A stretch of 64,000 nt of DNA from Paenibacillus fonticola DSM 21315. Lineage in GTDB: Bacteria; Bacillota; Bacilli; Paenibacillales; Paenibacillaceae. Location: NCBI RefSeq assembly GCF_000381905.1, contig NZ_KB907254.1, positions 106,854 through 170,853 on the forward strand, in the 5' to 3' direction. The position numbers and the translations under genes are program-made. Below are positions 26,948-35,432 of this stretch, piece by piece (positions within the stretch are counted from its first letter, which is position 1; each line of letters opens with the position of its first letter). The notes below the pieces were generated by a model. The model worked only from the letters and a program-made list of their open reading frames with translations, was not told the origin of the DNA and ran no database searches.

Positions 26948-27835
26948 ATGGTCAGAAAAATCGTCTTAGCCGGGGGCACCGGCTTCATTGGAACTTATCT
27001 CAGTAAGAAGTATCAACAGCAAGGGTATGAAGTCATACATATTTCAAGGCAGCCGGGCCATATTTCATGGCGGGACCACAAGGGAATCGTAGAGTCGCTG
27101 GAGCAAGCGGACATGCTGATCAATCTGGCAGGAAAGTCCGTCAACTGCCGTTATACCGTGAAGAACAAGCTGGCCATTATGGACTCGCGCACGGAGACGA
27201 CCCAGCTTCTCGGCGCTGCCGTACTTGCCTGCAAACAGCCGCCTGCCCTCTGGATCAACTCCAGTACGGCCACGATTTACAGGCATGCCGAGGACCGGCC
27301 TATGACGGAAGCTGAAGGCGATATTGGGGCCGGCTTCTCCGTCGAGGTGGCCCAAGCATGGGAGCAGGCCTTTTTCTCTTTTAAATTGCCCGCCACTAGG
27401 CAAGCGGCGCTGCGGATCTCCATCGTCCTTGGAGAAGACGGGGGCGTCATGACGCCGTACAAAAATCTTGTCCGCTTCGGGCTTGGCGGTATCCAAGGTC
27501 CGGGAACCCAGCGCTTCAGCTGGATTCATCTCGAGGATATTTACGGCATTATTTCATTTCTGCAGGCCAGGGAGGATTTGAGCGGCGTATTCAACTGCGC
27601 CTCCCCGAACCCTGTTACCAACCGGGAGCTCATGGGCGGAATGCGACTAGCGATGAACCGCAAATTCGGCCTGCCTGCGCCAAAATGGCTGCTGGAGCTC
27701 GGTGCCGTCATCATCCGGACGGAAACCGAATTGGTGTTGAAAAGCCGCTGGGTAATTCCGGAACGCTTGGTGCAGGAAGGCTATGAATTTAAATTTCCCA
27801 GGCTGGATCAGACGCTGCGCAGCATTCTGCATTAA
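26948..27835 (+). CDS. TIGR01777-family NAD(P)-dependent epimerase-like protein (YfcH/YfhF-like)
   Basis: This 295-residue protein has an N-terminal Rossmann motif (VLAGGTGFIGTYL) and the family hallmarks WRDHKGI, LINLAGKSVNCRY, RFSWIHLEDIYGII and CASPNPVTNRELM. A C-terminal domain typical of TIGR01777 proteins follows. The family is conserved, but its substrate is unknown. I chose ATG 26948 because the Rossmann fold starts immediately after it; the frame is open from 26861. It is divergent from rlmN. Confidence 0.86.
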   Translation: MVRKIVLAGGTGFIGTYLSKKYQQQGYEVIHISRQPGHISWRDHKGIVESLEQADMLINLAGKSVNCRYTVKNKLAIMDSRTETTQLLGAAVLACKQPPALWINSSTATIYRHAEDRPMTEAEGDIGAGFSVEVAQAWEQAFFSFKLPATRQAALRISIVLGEDGGVMTPYKNLVRFGLGGIQGPGTQRFSWIHLEDIYGIISFLQAREDLSGVFNCASPNPVTNRELMGGMRLAMNRKFGLPAPKWLLELGAVIIRTETELVLKSRWVIPERLVQEGYEFKFPRLDQTLRSILH

Positions 27836-27895
27836 ACCGGCGGAGGGGCTAAAGCGCGATCAATGTATTAATTTTATATTAAATGGGGGCTATAA

Positions 27896-28870
27896 ATGAA
27901 ATTTTTAAGAAAATGGAAACGACCTATTGTACTTCTGCTTATTTTGTCGGCTTTTATTTATTTGAACAACACCTCCCTGCTGACAAAGGAACGCAGCGGC
28001 TCACCTTTCCTGCTGGCGCACCGCGGTCTCGGTCAAACGTTCAGCATGGAGGGAATGGAAGGGGATACTTGCACGGCCACCCGGATTTTTGAGCCGGAAC
28101 ACCCTTACCTGGAGAACACCCTCCCCTCGATGCAGGCTGCCTTCGATGCCGGAGCGGACATGGTGGAATTGGATATCAAGCCGACGAAGGATGGCCGATT
28201 CGCTATATTCCATGACTGGACACTGGATTGCCGGACGAATGTGCAGGGTATGGTCGGCGACTATACGATGGACGAGCTGAAGGATATCGATATCGGCTAT
28301 GGCTATACGGCGGACAACGGCGCGACATACCCTTTTCGCGGAAAAGGCATTGGAATGATGCCGTCGCTGGATGAGGTGCTGGAGCATTTTCCGGACGGAA
28401 CCTTCCTGATTCATATTAAGAGCAATGATTCGGCGGAGGGCCGCCAGCTCGCGCAATATCTTGCCGATCTGCCGGAAGAACGTTTAGCTGGGCTAACCGT
28501 CTACGGAGGCGACGAACCTATAGCTGCCTTACAGGAGGAATTGCCCGGGCTGAGGGTAATGTCGAAGGCAACGCTCAAAAGCTGCCTTCTTGCTTATGAA
28601 GGGGTCGGCTGGAGCGGCTATATACCTGCGGCATGCAGAAACACACAGTTGCATATCCCCGTGAAATTTGCTACTTGGCTGTGGGGCTGGCCGAATAAAT
28701 TTCTCAACCGGATGGATGATGCGGGCACGCGGGTGATTGTTGTCGGTGGCAGCGGTGAGTGGTCGGAAGGTTTTGATACTAAAGAGGATTTAACGCGGCT
28801 TCCCCAAGGCTATACGGGTGGAATTTGGACGAACCGAATCGACCGGATCGCACCGCTGTACGCTAAATAA
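27896..28870 (+). CDS. Membrane-anchored glycerophosphodiester phosphodiesterase-family protein
   Basis: This 324-residue protein has an N-terminal membrane anchor (IVLLLILSAFIYL, about residues 10-23) followed by a GDPD TIM-barrel outside the membrane. Catalytic elements include LAHRGLGQTF, ENTLPSMQAAFDAGADMVELDI split over the sheet and IFHDWTLD (His-Asp). Members hydrolyse glycerophosphodiesters to glycerol 3-phosphate and an alcohol. Here the barrel has a Cys-containing insertion (GDTCTATRIF), so a specialised substrate is possible. GGGGGC precedes the ATG by six bases. It lies 60 bp after the epimerase gene. Confidence 0.84.
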   Translation: MKFLRKWKRPIVLLLILSAFIYLNNTSLLTKERSGSPFLLAHRGLGQTFSMEGMEGDTCTATRIFEPEHPYLENTLPSMQAAFDAGADMVELDIKPTKDGRFAIFHDWTLDCRTNVQGMVGDYTMDELKDIDIGYGYTADNGATYPFRGKGIGMMPSLDEVLEHFPDGTFLIHIKSNDSAEGRQLAQYLADLPEERLAGLTVYGGDEPIAALQEELPGLRVMSKATLKSCLLAYEGVGWSGYIPAACRNTQLHIPVKFATWLWGWPNKFLNRMDDAGTRVIVVGGSGEWSEGFDTKEDLTRLPQGYTGGIWTNRIDRIAPLYAK

Positions 28871-28940
28871 CATAAAACCGTTGCCGCATAATATGGCAAA
28901 TGATCTCTAGCTGCACAAATATACACTAGGGACACAAATG

Positions 28941-29019
28941 GAAACACCAGGGACTGCGCAACATATGAAAATACCAGGGACGGCACAACATATGAAAACA
29001 CCGGGGACTGCGCATCTAT
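28941..29019. repeat. Three ~27-bp tandem repeats
   Basis: Near-identical units begin at 28941, 28967 and 28994, each reading approximately GAAAACACCAGGGACTGCGC plus a CATAT tail. A decayed fourth copy lies just upstream (about 28918-28940). They lie between convergent genes. Confidence 0.8.
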
Positions 29020-29046
29020 CACCCATTGCTGTTCTTATAAATATAA

Positions 29047-29079
29047 AATCACCCGCTAAAGTAAATTTAGCGGGTGATT
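29047..29079. terminator. Convergent hairpin terminator
   Basis: A 14-bp inverted repeat (AATCACCCGCTAAA at 29047-29060 with TTTAGCGGGTGATT at 29066-29079) has a 5-base loop. It lies between the plus-strand phosphodiesterase and the minus-strand ABC exporter operon. T-runs are short on both sides. Confidence 0.65.
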
Positions 29080-29158
29080 CGTTATGCCGTGAACCTGTTG
29101 GATCCTGATCCAAGATACGATAATGGGCAGCAATTATGAAGCTTTGCAATCCAGCGTC

Positions 29159-29956
29159 TTAGGAACCTGCGCCTTTATAGCGTTTGACTCCCATGTTCCA
29201 TGTCAGCAGGCCGATGCCCAAAAAGATTGCCCCCATCACCGGGGTGAGCAGTGCCATGCCCGTCATTTCTTCGCGCTGAAGGAATAACGCCGCTGGATAT
29301 ATGCCGACGAAGGCGAACGGGATAACCCAAGTCAGCAAAATTTGGATCGCCCGGTTATAAATCGTCACAGGATAGCGCCCATAGTTCTGGATATTAAACA
29401 TGAGCGGAAGAATCCCGGTTGGCGCGTCTGAATAGAACGACAACGAGGTGAGCGCGGTGTAAATCCCTGTATAAATCGCGACCGCGCTAAGCGTCAAAAT
29501 AATTAGCGCCGGAATGGTCCACCATTCCAACGGCAGCCCGAGCTGCCCGCCGCTCATCACCATAATGATGATGCCGACGAGGCCGCCGATCAGGGCTGGC
29601 GGGTCGATATTTTCCAGGAAAATTTGAAATAAATGATGCGCTGGACGCGTCAGTACGCGGTCCATCTCCCCTTTGACGATGTAGCGTTCGCTGAAATTCC
29701 ACATGTTGACGAAGCAGCTGAACACGGCATACGGCACCATGAAGAAGCCGTAGACGAAAATGACCTCGTTTTGACTCCAGCCGCCCAGGCTATCGGTATG
29801 CATGAATACGACCAGGATAAAAATAAAGTTCGTCGCCTGGAACAGCAAATCCGAGATGACCTCAACCCAGAAATCGGCGCGGTAAGTGAGCCGGGTTTTC
29901 ATGTAATTTTTGAAATATTCCATAATCAATCCTAAATAATACAACATCCTCGTCAT
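29159..29956 (-). CDS. ABC-2-type transporter permease (second of pair)
   Basis: This 265-residue membrane protein with six predicted helices belongs to the ABC-2 permease group with a GxxxRVLTRP-like cytoplasmic loop (GEMDRVLTRPAHHLF), as in the paired exporters of unknown substrate found in Firmicutes. It follows its partner permease by 8 bp in the ATPase-permease-permease operon. AAGGAGG precedes the ATG at a slightly long spacing. Substrate unknown: the family covers drugs, lipids and polysaccharides. Confidence 0.84.
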   Translation of the reverse strand: MTRMLYYLGLIMEYFKNYMKTRLTYRADFWVEVISDLLFQATNFIFILVVFMHTDSLGGWSQNEVIFVYGFFMVPYAVFSCFVNMWNFSERYIVKGEMDRVLTRPAHHLFQIFLENIDPPALIGGLVGIIIMVMSGGQLGLPLEWWTIPALIILTLSAVAIYTGIYTALTSLSFYSDAPTGILPLMFNIQNYGRYPVTIYNRAIQILLTWVIPFAFVGIYPAALFLQREEMTGMALLTPVMGAIFLGIGLLTWNMGVKRYKGAGS

Positions 29957-29964
29957 GCCTCTCG

Positions 29965-30846
29965 TTAACCTCCTTGCACGAACAGGCGCTGCCGCGCCGC
30001 TCGGTATAACAGGATCATCGGGATGATTAATACCGCAAACCAGAACACCTGAATGCCCAACACGTTCCAGATGCCTACGCCCTGCACTCTGCCCGTAAAG
30101 ACGGAGCCCGGCAAATAGGTGATCGCTTGGAATGGCAGCACCTCAAGCACCTTGGACAGCCAGCCAGGGAACAGGCTGATCGGCACGATAAGCCCGGAGA
30201 AGAGATCGACGAGCACTCGTTTCATCCGCATGACGCCTTCATTATTCTCAATGAAGAAGGCGGAAAGGCCGGTAATGACGTTAATCTGTGAATTGATCAG
30301 GAAGCTGAAGATCAGCATGACAAGAAAGCCAGCCCATGCCGACGGGGCGGTTGGCAGTTGCACCGGGAACAAGAGCATCGCGATGGCCATGCCGGGAATC
30401 ATGAACAGCAGGAAACGGAACATGCCTTCCCCGAGCCCCTGCATCATTTTGGCAAATACATAGTTATAAGGACGTATAAATTGAATGGCAATGCTGCCGT
30501 CGCGGATATCGGACGAGATTTCCCGGTCCAGGTTGTTGAAATAAAATGCCCTGGCCATCCAGGATACTGCAACATACGTCGTCATCTGCACGGCGGTAAA
30601 GCCGCCCAAGGAATCACCATCACCGTAAATGGCTTTCCAGGTGAAGTAGTTGACCCCGATATTGAGGGTATAGATTAGAATACCGGTATAGTAATTAATT
30701 CGATAAGCAAGCATGGTCAGGAAACGGATGCGGATAAAATCCAAATACGCGTCAAGCAGCAGACGCCTCCCGCTCTGGTGCGGCTTCCGCCCTTCTGGGC
30801 GGGTCTGTCTGGATGAAGGCAGCTCGGACGAAAGACGGTTAGACAT
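29965..30846 (-). CDS. ABC-2-type transporter permease (first of pair)
   Basis: This 293-residue protein has a basic N-terminal tail of about 30 residues and then six membrane helices. A loop equivalent to its partner's is present (DIRDGSIAIQFIRPYNYVF). ATG 30846 overlaps the ATPase stop by 8 bases with GAGGT at good spacing; the longer open frame to 31062 lies inside the ATPase gene and is a shadow. Together with the next permease it forms a heterodimeric export channel. Confidence 0.86.
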   Translation of the reverse strand: MSNRLSSELPSSRQTRPEGRKPHQSGRRLLLDAYLDFIRIRFLTMLAYRINYYTGILIYTLNIGVNYFTWKAIYGDGDSLGGFTAVQMTTYVAVSWMARAFYFNNLDREISSDIRDGSIAIQFIRPYNYVFAKMMQGLGEGMFRFLLFMIPGMAIAMLLFPVQLPTAPSAWAGFLVMLIFSFLINSQINVITGLSAFFIENNEGVMRMKRVLVDLFSGLIVPISLFPGWLSKVLEVLPFQAITYLPGSVFTGRVQGVGIWNVLGIQVFWFAVLIIPMILLYRAARQRLFVQGG

Positions 30847-31915
30847 GGCTGACCTCTTTGGTGTCATCCGCCAGGGAATCAGCCGCTTTTGCCGCTTCTG
30901 CCGCTTCATCGGCCTTCTCCGCCGAACCGGATTGATATATGCTGCGTACGATTTCATCGGTATTCGTCTCAATGATTTTGATATCTGTAATGTCCGCTTG
31001 TCCCACCACCCGGCCGAGCACATCGGATACGTTGAGCTCCAGCGGAATCCAGACCTTGGCATTGAGATCGTTCTCGGCCGACCACTCCACCGCCAGTCCT
31101 GCGGTCCACTGCCGCAGCGTCTCCAGCTTCGTCGCTCTTCCGAATTGGAACAGCACCTCGCGCCCCGTTCCCCAGCGCTGCTTCAGCTCCTCCAGGCCAC
31201 CGTCGTAAATGATCCGCCCGTCATCCAGCATGATGACGCGTGAGCAGAGCGCCTCGATATCCTGCAAATCATGCGTCGTCAGCAGGATCGTCGTGCCATG
31301 CTCGCGGTTCATATCCTTTAGGAAGTCGCGAATTTCCGACTTCACCACGATATCGAGCCCGATCGTCGGCTCGTCGAGGAACAGGATCGACGGATTATGC
31401 AGCAGCGCGGCGACCAGCTCGCAGCGCATGCGCTGACCCAAGCTGAGCTTGCGCACCGGACGGTTCAGCAGATCCTGGAGATCCAGGCGCTCGACGAGCT
31501 CATCCAGCCGCTTCTTGAAATCCTGCTCGGATACGCGGTACACCTTCCGCAGCAGCTGGAACGATTCGATGACGCCGATATCCCACCATAGCTGGCTGCG
31601 CTGCCCGAAAACGACGCCGATATTTTGCACGAAGCGCTCCCGCTCCTCATAGGGAACGTATCCGCCAACGTTGAGGCTGCCAGAGGTCGGCACCAATATG
31701 CCGGTCAGCATCTTGATGGTCGTCGATTTGCCCGCGCCGTTCTCCCCGATGTAGCCGCAAATTTCGCCCTGAGGAATGGCGAACGAAATGTCCTTCACGG
31801 CAACGACCTCCTGGTACTGCCGCTTGAACAAGTCTGCGAAAGCCCCTTTGAGGCCTTCGCGGTTTTTTTGTATTTTAAATGCTTTGCGCAAATCCTGCAC
31901 TTCTATTGCGTTCAT
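30839..31915 (-). CDS. ABC-2 exporter ATP-binding protein
   Basis: This 358-residue ATPase has Walker A (GENGAGKST) near residues 58-66, a Q-loop (VVFGQRSQLWWD), a signature of the type LSLGQRMR and Walker B (SILFLDEPTIGLD). The C-terminal extension ends in an Ala/Glu-rich tail (SAEKADEAAEAAKAADS) that is likely disordered. The GQRSQLWWD pattern is typical of the ATPases paired with this permease family. It is the first gene of the operon; the upstream control region is AT-rich with no clear operator. Confidence 0.88.
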   Translation of the reverse strand: MNAIEVQDLRKAFKIQKNREGLKGAFADLFKRQYQEVVAVKDISFAIPQGEICGYIGENGAGKSTTIKMLTGILVPTSGSLNVGGYVPYEERERFVQNIGVVFGQRSQLWWDIGVIESFQLLRKVYRVSEQDFKKRLDELVERLDLQDLLNRPVRKLSLGQRMRCELVAALLHNPSILFLDEPTIGLDIVVKSEIRDFLKDMNREHGTTILLTTHDLQDIEALCSRVIMLDDGRIIYDGGLEELKQRWGTGREVLFQFGRATKLETLRQWTAGLAVEWSAENDLNAKVWIPLELNVSDVLGRVVGQADITDIKIIETNTDEIVRSIYQSGSAEKADEAAEAAKAADSLADDTKEVSHV

Positions 31916-32049
31916 ATTTACCTACCTCGCTAAACTAAGTCTTGATAATGTCCCGTCCCAAGCTCCTATTATAAATTACAACTTCCGAAACCTCTACAAT
32001 AAATGATCAGCTGTATGTAAAAGGAATATTTCATCGTAAGGTTCTATCT

Positions 32050-32210
32050 GTAGGGTAAGGTAGTTTAGGTGATTTGAGGTGAGGTAGGGTAGATAGGTAG
32101 GGAGGTAGGGAGGTAGGGAGGGAGTTTGGGTAGATGAAGTTAGGTAAGGTAAGGTGAGGTGAGGTGAGGTGTGGTAGGTAAGGTAGGTGGGGGAGGTGAG
32201 CTAGGTTAGC
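32050..32210 (+). repeat. G-rich GGTAGGGA / GGTGAGGT tract
   Basis: The plus strand is almost free of C for about 160 bases and consists of short GGTAGGGA, GGTAAGGT and GGTGAGGT units. Four GGG runs occur within about 32098-32122, so an intramolecular G-quadruplex is possible. Confidence 0.75.
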
Positions 32211-32442
32211 TAACGGACAGACGATTTGCTATTTGAGGTTTTTTGCATATTTTGGGTTCGTATCGGACACAGAAGCCTCTATTTGCCACAACACGCTGTA
32301 TTTAGCTTATGTTTGAGTGCAATAGCGGAACCAGGGTCCGTAAGCTCCATGCTCTACCCCATTCCCGGCGAAATAGCGGATCCTAAGTCCGTTACCAACC
32401 CCCTGGATCGAAACTCTCATGCGTATGCACTCTTTTGTCATT

Positions 32443-32487
32443 AAAAAATAAGAGTGGGCTGGGGATTAATCCCTTTAGCCCACTCTT
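32443..32487 (-). terminator. Rho-independent terminator for the GyrI-domain gene
   Basis: AGCCCACTCTT pairs with AAGAGTGGGCT (11 bp; 32477-32487 and 32450-32460) and an inner GGGATTAATCCC can extend it. On the minus strand it is followed by a T-run (32448-32443). It lies about 200 bp beyond the gene end. Confidence 0.75.
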
Positions 32488-32537
32488 GGTCAACAGTCAC
32501 TCTCAGTGTTTCTATGGAAGGGCATGCTATACGTCAT

Positions 32538-32597
32538 GCCATGTGTCATGCCATGTGTCACGCCATGTGTCACACCATGTGTCACGCCATGTGTCAA
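32538..32597. repeat. Five 12-bp tandem repeats (GCCATGTGTCAC type)
   Basis: Five consecutive 12-mers differ at one or two positions from GCCATGTGTCAC. The array lies between the terminator and the 3' end of the GyrI-domain gene. The unit length keeps frames open and creates a spurious MCHA repeat. Confidence 0.9.
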
Positions 32598-32689
32598 AGT
32601 TATAAATATGTTTTGAGTCATAACTCTGAGTCAAGCTATGAGCCACATAAGCCGTGCTATAGGTCATGCTATTAAGGGGGAGCAGTGGA

Positions 32690-33193
32690 TTAACCCTCCA
32701 GAACAGGAATCATGATCGTAAACTCCGGGTGCGTGCTGTCAGGATCCTGATTGCTCGGATAGATTTCAAAATGCGTCAGTTCATCCCCTTCCTGCGGGAG
32801 CGTCCGAAGGTCTTGCTGTTGCTCAATCCAGGCGTAAATGCCGCTATATGAATCGCCGATATTCTGACCGGCCCGGTGCTCGTATTTCGCATATTTCATT
32901 GCTGGAACATGAACCATGACCATGCCTTCGGGAACTTCCTCTTGGTCGGCATCGGTCACTTCAAATACCGCATAGTGTACAAACCCCGTTCCACCCGGAT
33001 AAGCGTGGTAAGATAAGCCGTAGAAATGGCCCGGATCTGCGATACCGCGAATTTCACCGCATCGATGCTGCAGTTCCCGCTGAATTACACGTATACCGCC
33101 TGCACCCGCCTCGGCAAACGTCCCTTCCCAACGCAGCCCAACCGCGCTGAAGGCCTGTTTTGTTACGATCACTGTCTCATTCACCTGCACCAT
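32690..33193 (-). CDS. Stand-alone GyrI-like / effector-binding-domain protein
   Basis: This 167-residue protein is a single GyrI-like (AraC effector-binding) domain, with ETVIVTKQAFSAVGLRWEG at the start and YAKYEHRAGQNIGDSYSGIYAWI near the C-terminus. Such domains bind small hydrophobic molecules and can act as solo proteins, including gyrase inhibitors and hydrolases of some toxins. It is divergent from an AraC regulator that carries the same kind of domain, so both may answer to one ligand. GGGAGAG precedes the ATG. Confidence 0.83.
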   Translation of the reverse strand: MVQVNETVIVTKQAFSAVGLRWEGTFAEAGAGGIRVIQRELQHRCGEIRGIADPGHFYGLSYHAYPGGTGFVHYAVFEVTDADQEEVPEGMVMVHVPAMKYAKYEHRAGQNIGDSYSGIYAWIEQQQDLRTLPQEGDELTHFEIYPSNQDPDSTHPEFTIMIPVLEG

Positions 33194-33413
33194 TTGCCCA
33201 CTCTCCCTATCATCGAATTTATTGTTGTGAGTTCACAGATACTATTTTACTACAGGATCCTTACAAAATCTGTAATCTTCATAGAATACCGAGAAAAGTT
33301 AGGGTACCATAGCTGTATGGACCTGTCCGTATGACCTGTTCAAAGCAAGCACAAAAAGACAGGAGAACCCCACCTGCGGGTGATAGGATGTTACGTAAGA
33401 GGAGGTTATACGA

Positions 33414-34265
33414 TTGGATGCGTTGTTGCGAATGATGGATGCTTTAGAGTTAATCGAGCAAAGGCTGGAAGGACGTCTGAACATTGAGGAGGTTGCTAAG
33501 GCAGCCTGCGTATCTCCATTTCATTTTCAACGAATGTTCCTCATGTTAACCGGGATGACTGTAGCCGAATATACGCGCAAGCGCAAACTGACTTTAGCTG
33601 CCCAGGAGTTGGCGATGACATCCTCCAAAGTGATAGATGTGGCGTTAAAGTACGGCTACGATTCTCCCGAGTCCTTCACTAAAGCCTTTCGCAAAATTCA
33701 TGGCGTCCCGCCTTCAGAGGCGCGCTCTCCCGGTGTCAGCCTCAAAGCGTTTCCACGCATTTCCTTCCATCTGTCAATGAAGGGAGATCAAGATATGGAT
33801 TACAGAATCGTAGACAAAGAGGCTTTTAATGTCATCGGCAAATCGATTGAAGTAAAATGTAACAACAAGGAGGAGATCTCAAGATTTTGGCAGGAGTGCC
33901 ACCAGAATGGTTCCATTGATAAGCTCGCTTCGCTCGGCAACGGCGGGAATTTCCTTGGAGCATGCATGAACATGCAGCCGGAAAGCGGGGATTTTACTTA
34001 TATGATTGCCATGCCAACAGATCGGAGCACTGCTGCGGAAGGGTTTGATCTAACTGCCATTCCCAGCAGCACCTGGGCCATCTTCAACGCTGTCGGGCCG
34101 GTTCCTTATGCAATCCAGCACGTGTTTGAGCGAATATTTCAGGAGTGGTTCCCAGCTACCGGTTATGAGGTCGCGAATGCACCCGAGCTGGAGGTCTATT
34201 CGCCGGGCGACATTTCGGCCGAAGACTATCTTTGCGAAATTTGGATTCCAATTATAAAAAAATAA
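33414..34265 (+). CDS. AraC-family regulator with C-terminal GyrI-like ligand domain
   Basis: This 283-residue protein has an N-terminal double helix-turn-helix AraC domain (residues about 8-105: NIEEVAKAACVSPFHFQRMF, VIDVALKYGYDSPESFTKAF) and a C-terminal GyrI-like domain (about 125-283, with PSSTWAIFNAVGPVPYAIQ). This is the Rob/YtdP-like layout where the second domain senses a drug or metabolite. TTG 33414 is well placed after AGAGGAGGT. A divergent solo GyrI-domain gene is a likely target. A GC-rich terminator follows. Confidence 0.88.
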   Translation: MDALLRMMDALELIEQRLEGRLNIEEVAKAACVSPFHFQRMFLMLTGMTVAEYTRKRKLTLAAQELAMTSSKVIDVALKYGYDSPESFTKAFRKIHGVPPSEARSPGVSLKAFPRISFHLSMKGDQDMDYRIVDKEAFNVIGKSIEVKCNNKEEISRFWQECHQNGSIDKLASLGNGGNFLGACMNMQPESGDFTYMIAMPTDRSTAAEGFDLTAIPSSTWAIFNAVGPVPYAIQHVFERIFQEWFPATGYEVANAPELEVYSPGDISAEDYLCEIWIPIIKK

Positions 34266-34270
34266 TCCAC

Positions 34271-34299
34271 AAAGCCGGCCGCGGAAAACGGCCGGCTTT
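34271..34299 (+). terminator. GC-rich hairpin terminator
   Basis: AAAGCCGGCCG (34271-34281) pairs with CGGCCGGCTTT (34289-34299), directly after the AraC-family gene; only a short T-tract follows. Confidence 0.75.
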
Positions 34300-34318
34300 A
34301 TAATTGCATGTGTGATCG

Positions 34319-34530
34319 CCCGACTCGCATTATGCGGCATAGCATCGCGCCCGACTCGCATTATGCGGCATAGCATCGCGGCCGACCGCATCATGCGGCA
34401 TAGCATCGCAGCCGACCGCATTATGCGGCATAGCATCGCGGCCGACCGCATCATGCGGCATAGCATCGCAGCCAACCGCATCATGCGGCATAGCATCGCG
34501 GCCGACCGCATCATACGGCATAGCATTGTG
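34319..34530. repeat. Seven tandem 30/31-bp repeats, each holding a palindrome
   Basis: Two 31-bp units (34319, 34350) and five 30-bp units (34381 to 34530) lie head to tail, then decay to about 34590. Most contain the palindrome CCGCAT-N-ATGCGG followed by CATAGCATCGC. Adjacent units differ at C/T in the palindrome centre and at G/A at the unit end. There are no spacers, so this is not CRISPR. The 30-bp period keeps reading frames open on both strands and creates spurious repeat proteins. Confidence 0.92.
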
Positions 34531-34628
34531 GTCGACCTGCATCATGAAGCACTGCACAGCAACGGACCTACCGGCATCATGCAGCGAAACACCCCGCGAT
34601 GGAAACTTCCCGCGGCGCAAAAAATCGC

Positions 34629-35390
34629 TTACTGTGCCAATGGTTCGTTATCCGAGAATAAATCCGGGTTTTTCTGCAGCATATCCGTGAGAATATCCGT
34701 CGTTTTTACCGTATCGCAAACCAGAACCTCAGCATCGCCCAGACGTGTGCGATAAAGCGCTCCCTGTTCTTCGAGTACACCTTCGACCTTCCAGAAGTGC
34801 TCCGACCAGGACAGGCCGCAGTGGCGGCGGGAGGGCACCAGAATCTCTCTACCGTCCGGGAGCACCGTGTACAACTGCTCATGGCCATCGGTCATTCTTC
34901 CCGGAATATCGACCCATTCTTCAATTCCATGAATAAACGTGTTTCTGCGTAAGTCTACCCCTACGAGCAAAATCGTTGCTTTTCTATCCAGCAGCTTGCC
35001 CCAGGCCGACTCCCGGTGACAGGGCGTATCCCAACGCTCGTCTCCACTAGTAAACTCGGCTGCATCCTTTCCAAGAGCCGCTACGGAGTGCGTCGGGTGA
35101 AGCGAGCGGATCACGCCTGGACGTTTACGGAATAACTCAGGGAGAATACCGACACATACCTCCGAGGTCTCGACATAAAATTTCGGATTATCCTTATTGA
35201 TATAAGACCAAGTATGTGTGGGCAAAACTAGCAGCCCGTCTTTCATATATTCCGAAAGGGCATCCAGAACCGTGTCTGCTCCTCCCTCTACTTCGCCAAT
35301 ACTTTTCATAGACGAGTGCATCAGCACGGTCCCATGCCGGTTAATGCCAGCGCCTTCAAGCTGTTCCAGCAAACTTTTTTTCGTGTGCAT
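34629..35390 (-). CDS. Aminoglycoside N(3)-acetyltransferase-family protein (YokD-like)
   Basis: This 253-residue acetyl-CoA-dependent enzyme of the antibiotic N-acetyltransferase family shows the motifs VLMHSSMKSIGEVEGG, LVLPTHTWSY, RSLHPTHSVAALG and LLVGVDLRRNTFIHGIEE split along the fold. AAC(3) enzymes acetylate the 3-amino group of aminoglycosides; many chromosomal relatives have no proven resistance role. ATG 35390 follows TGGAGG at a spacing of 6-7; the frame is open upstream to 35495 without a site. A promoter lies at 35433-35460. Resistance is possible but not shown. Confidence 0.86.
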   Translation of the reverse strand: MHTKKSLLEQLEGAGINRHGTVLMHSSMKSIGEVEGGADTVLDALSEYMKDGLLVLPTHTWSYINKDNPKFYVETSEVCVGILPELFRKRPGVIRSLHPTHSVAALGKDAAEFTSGDERWDTPCHRESAWGKLLDRKATILLVGVDLRRNTFIHGIEEWVDIPGRMTDGHEQLYTVLPDGREILVPSRRHCGLSWSEHFWKVEGVLEEQGALYRTRLGDAEVLVCDTVKTTDILTDMLQKNPDLFSDNEPLAQ

Positions 35391-35432
35391 GACAAACCTC
35401 CAACTGTGGATAAATTGAAATGATTTATCATC

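Larger units (their letters stand above)
31916..32689. other. 774-bp repeat-rich intergenic region without a supported gene
   Basis: The region holds, in order, an AT-rich promoter-side stretch, a purine-biased G-rich tract (about 32050-32210), two copies of an AATAGCGGA..GTCCGT motif (about 32321 and 32371), a strong minus-strand terminator and a 12-bp tandem repeat array. A 73-codon frame (32454-32675) is a product of the tandem repeats (recurring MCHA) and is not credible. No gene is supported. Confidence 0.7.

Noticed and set aside
32454..32675. 73-codon frame with repeated MCHA
   Set aside because: It is produced by the 12-bp tandem repeats and starts inside a terminator stem.
34319..34530. 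CRISPR array
   Set aside because: Units are contiguous without unique spacers and no cas genes are in the window.
34050..34755. Three long repeat-coding frames over the 30-bp array (both strands, recurring IMRHSIAADR or MLCRMMRSAA)
   Set aside because: They exist only because the 30-bp unit is divisible by 3. They overlap real genes at their ends and have no ribosome binding sites.
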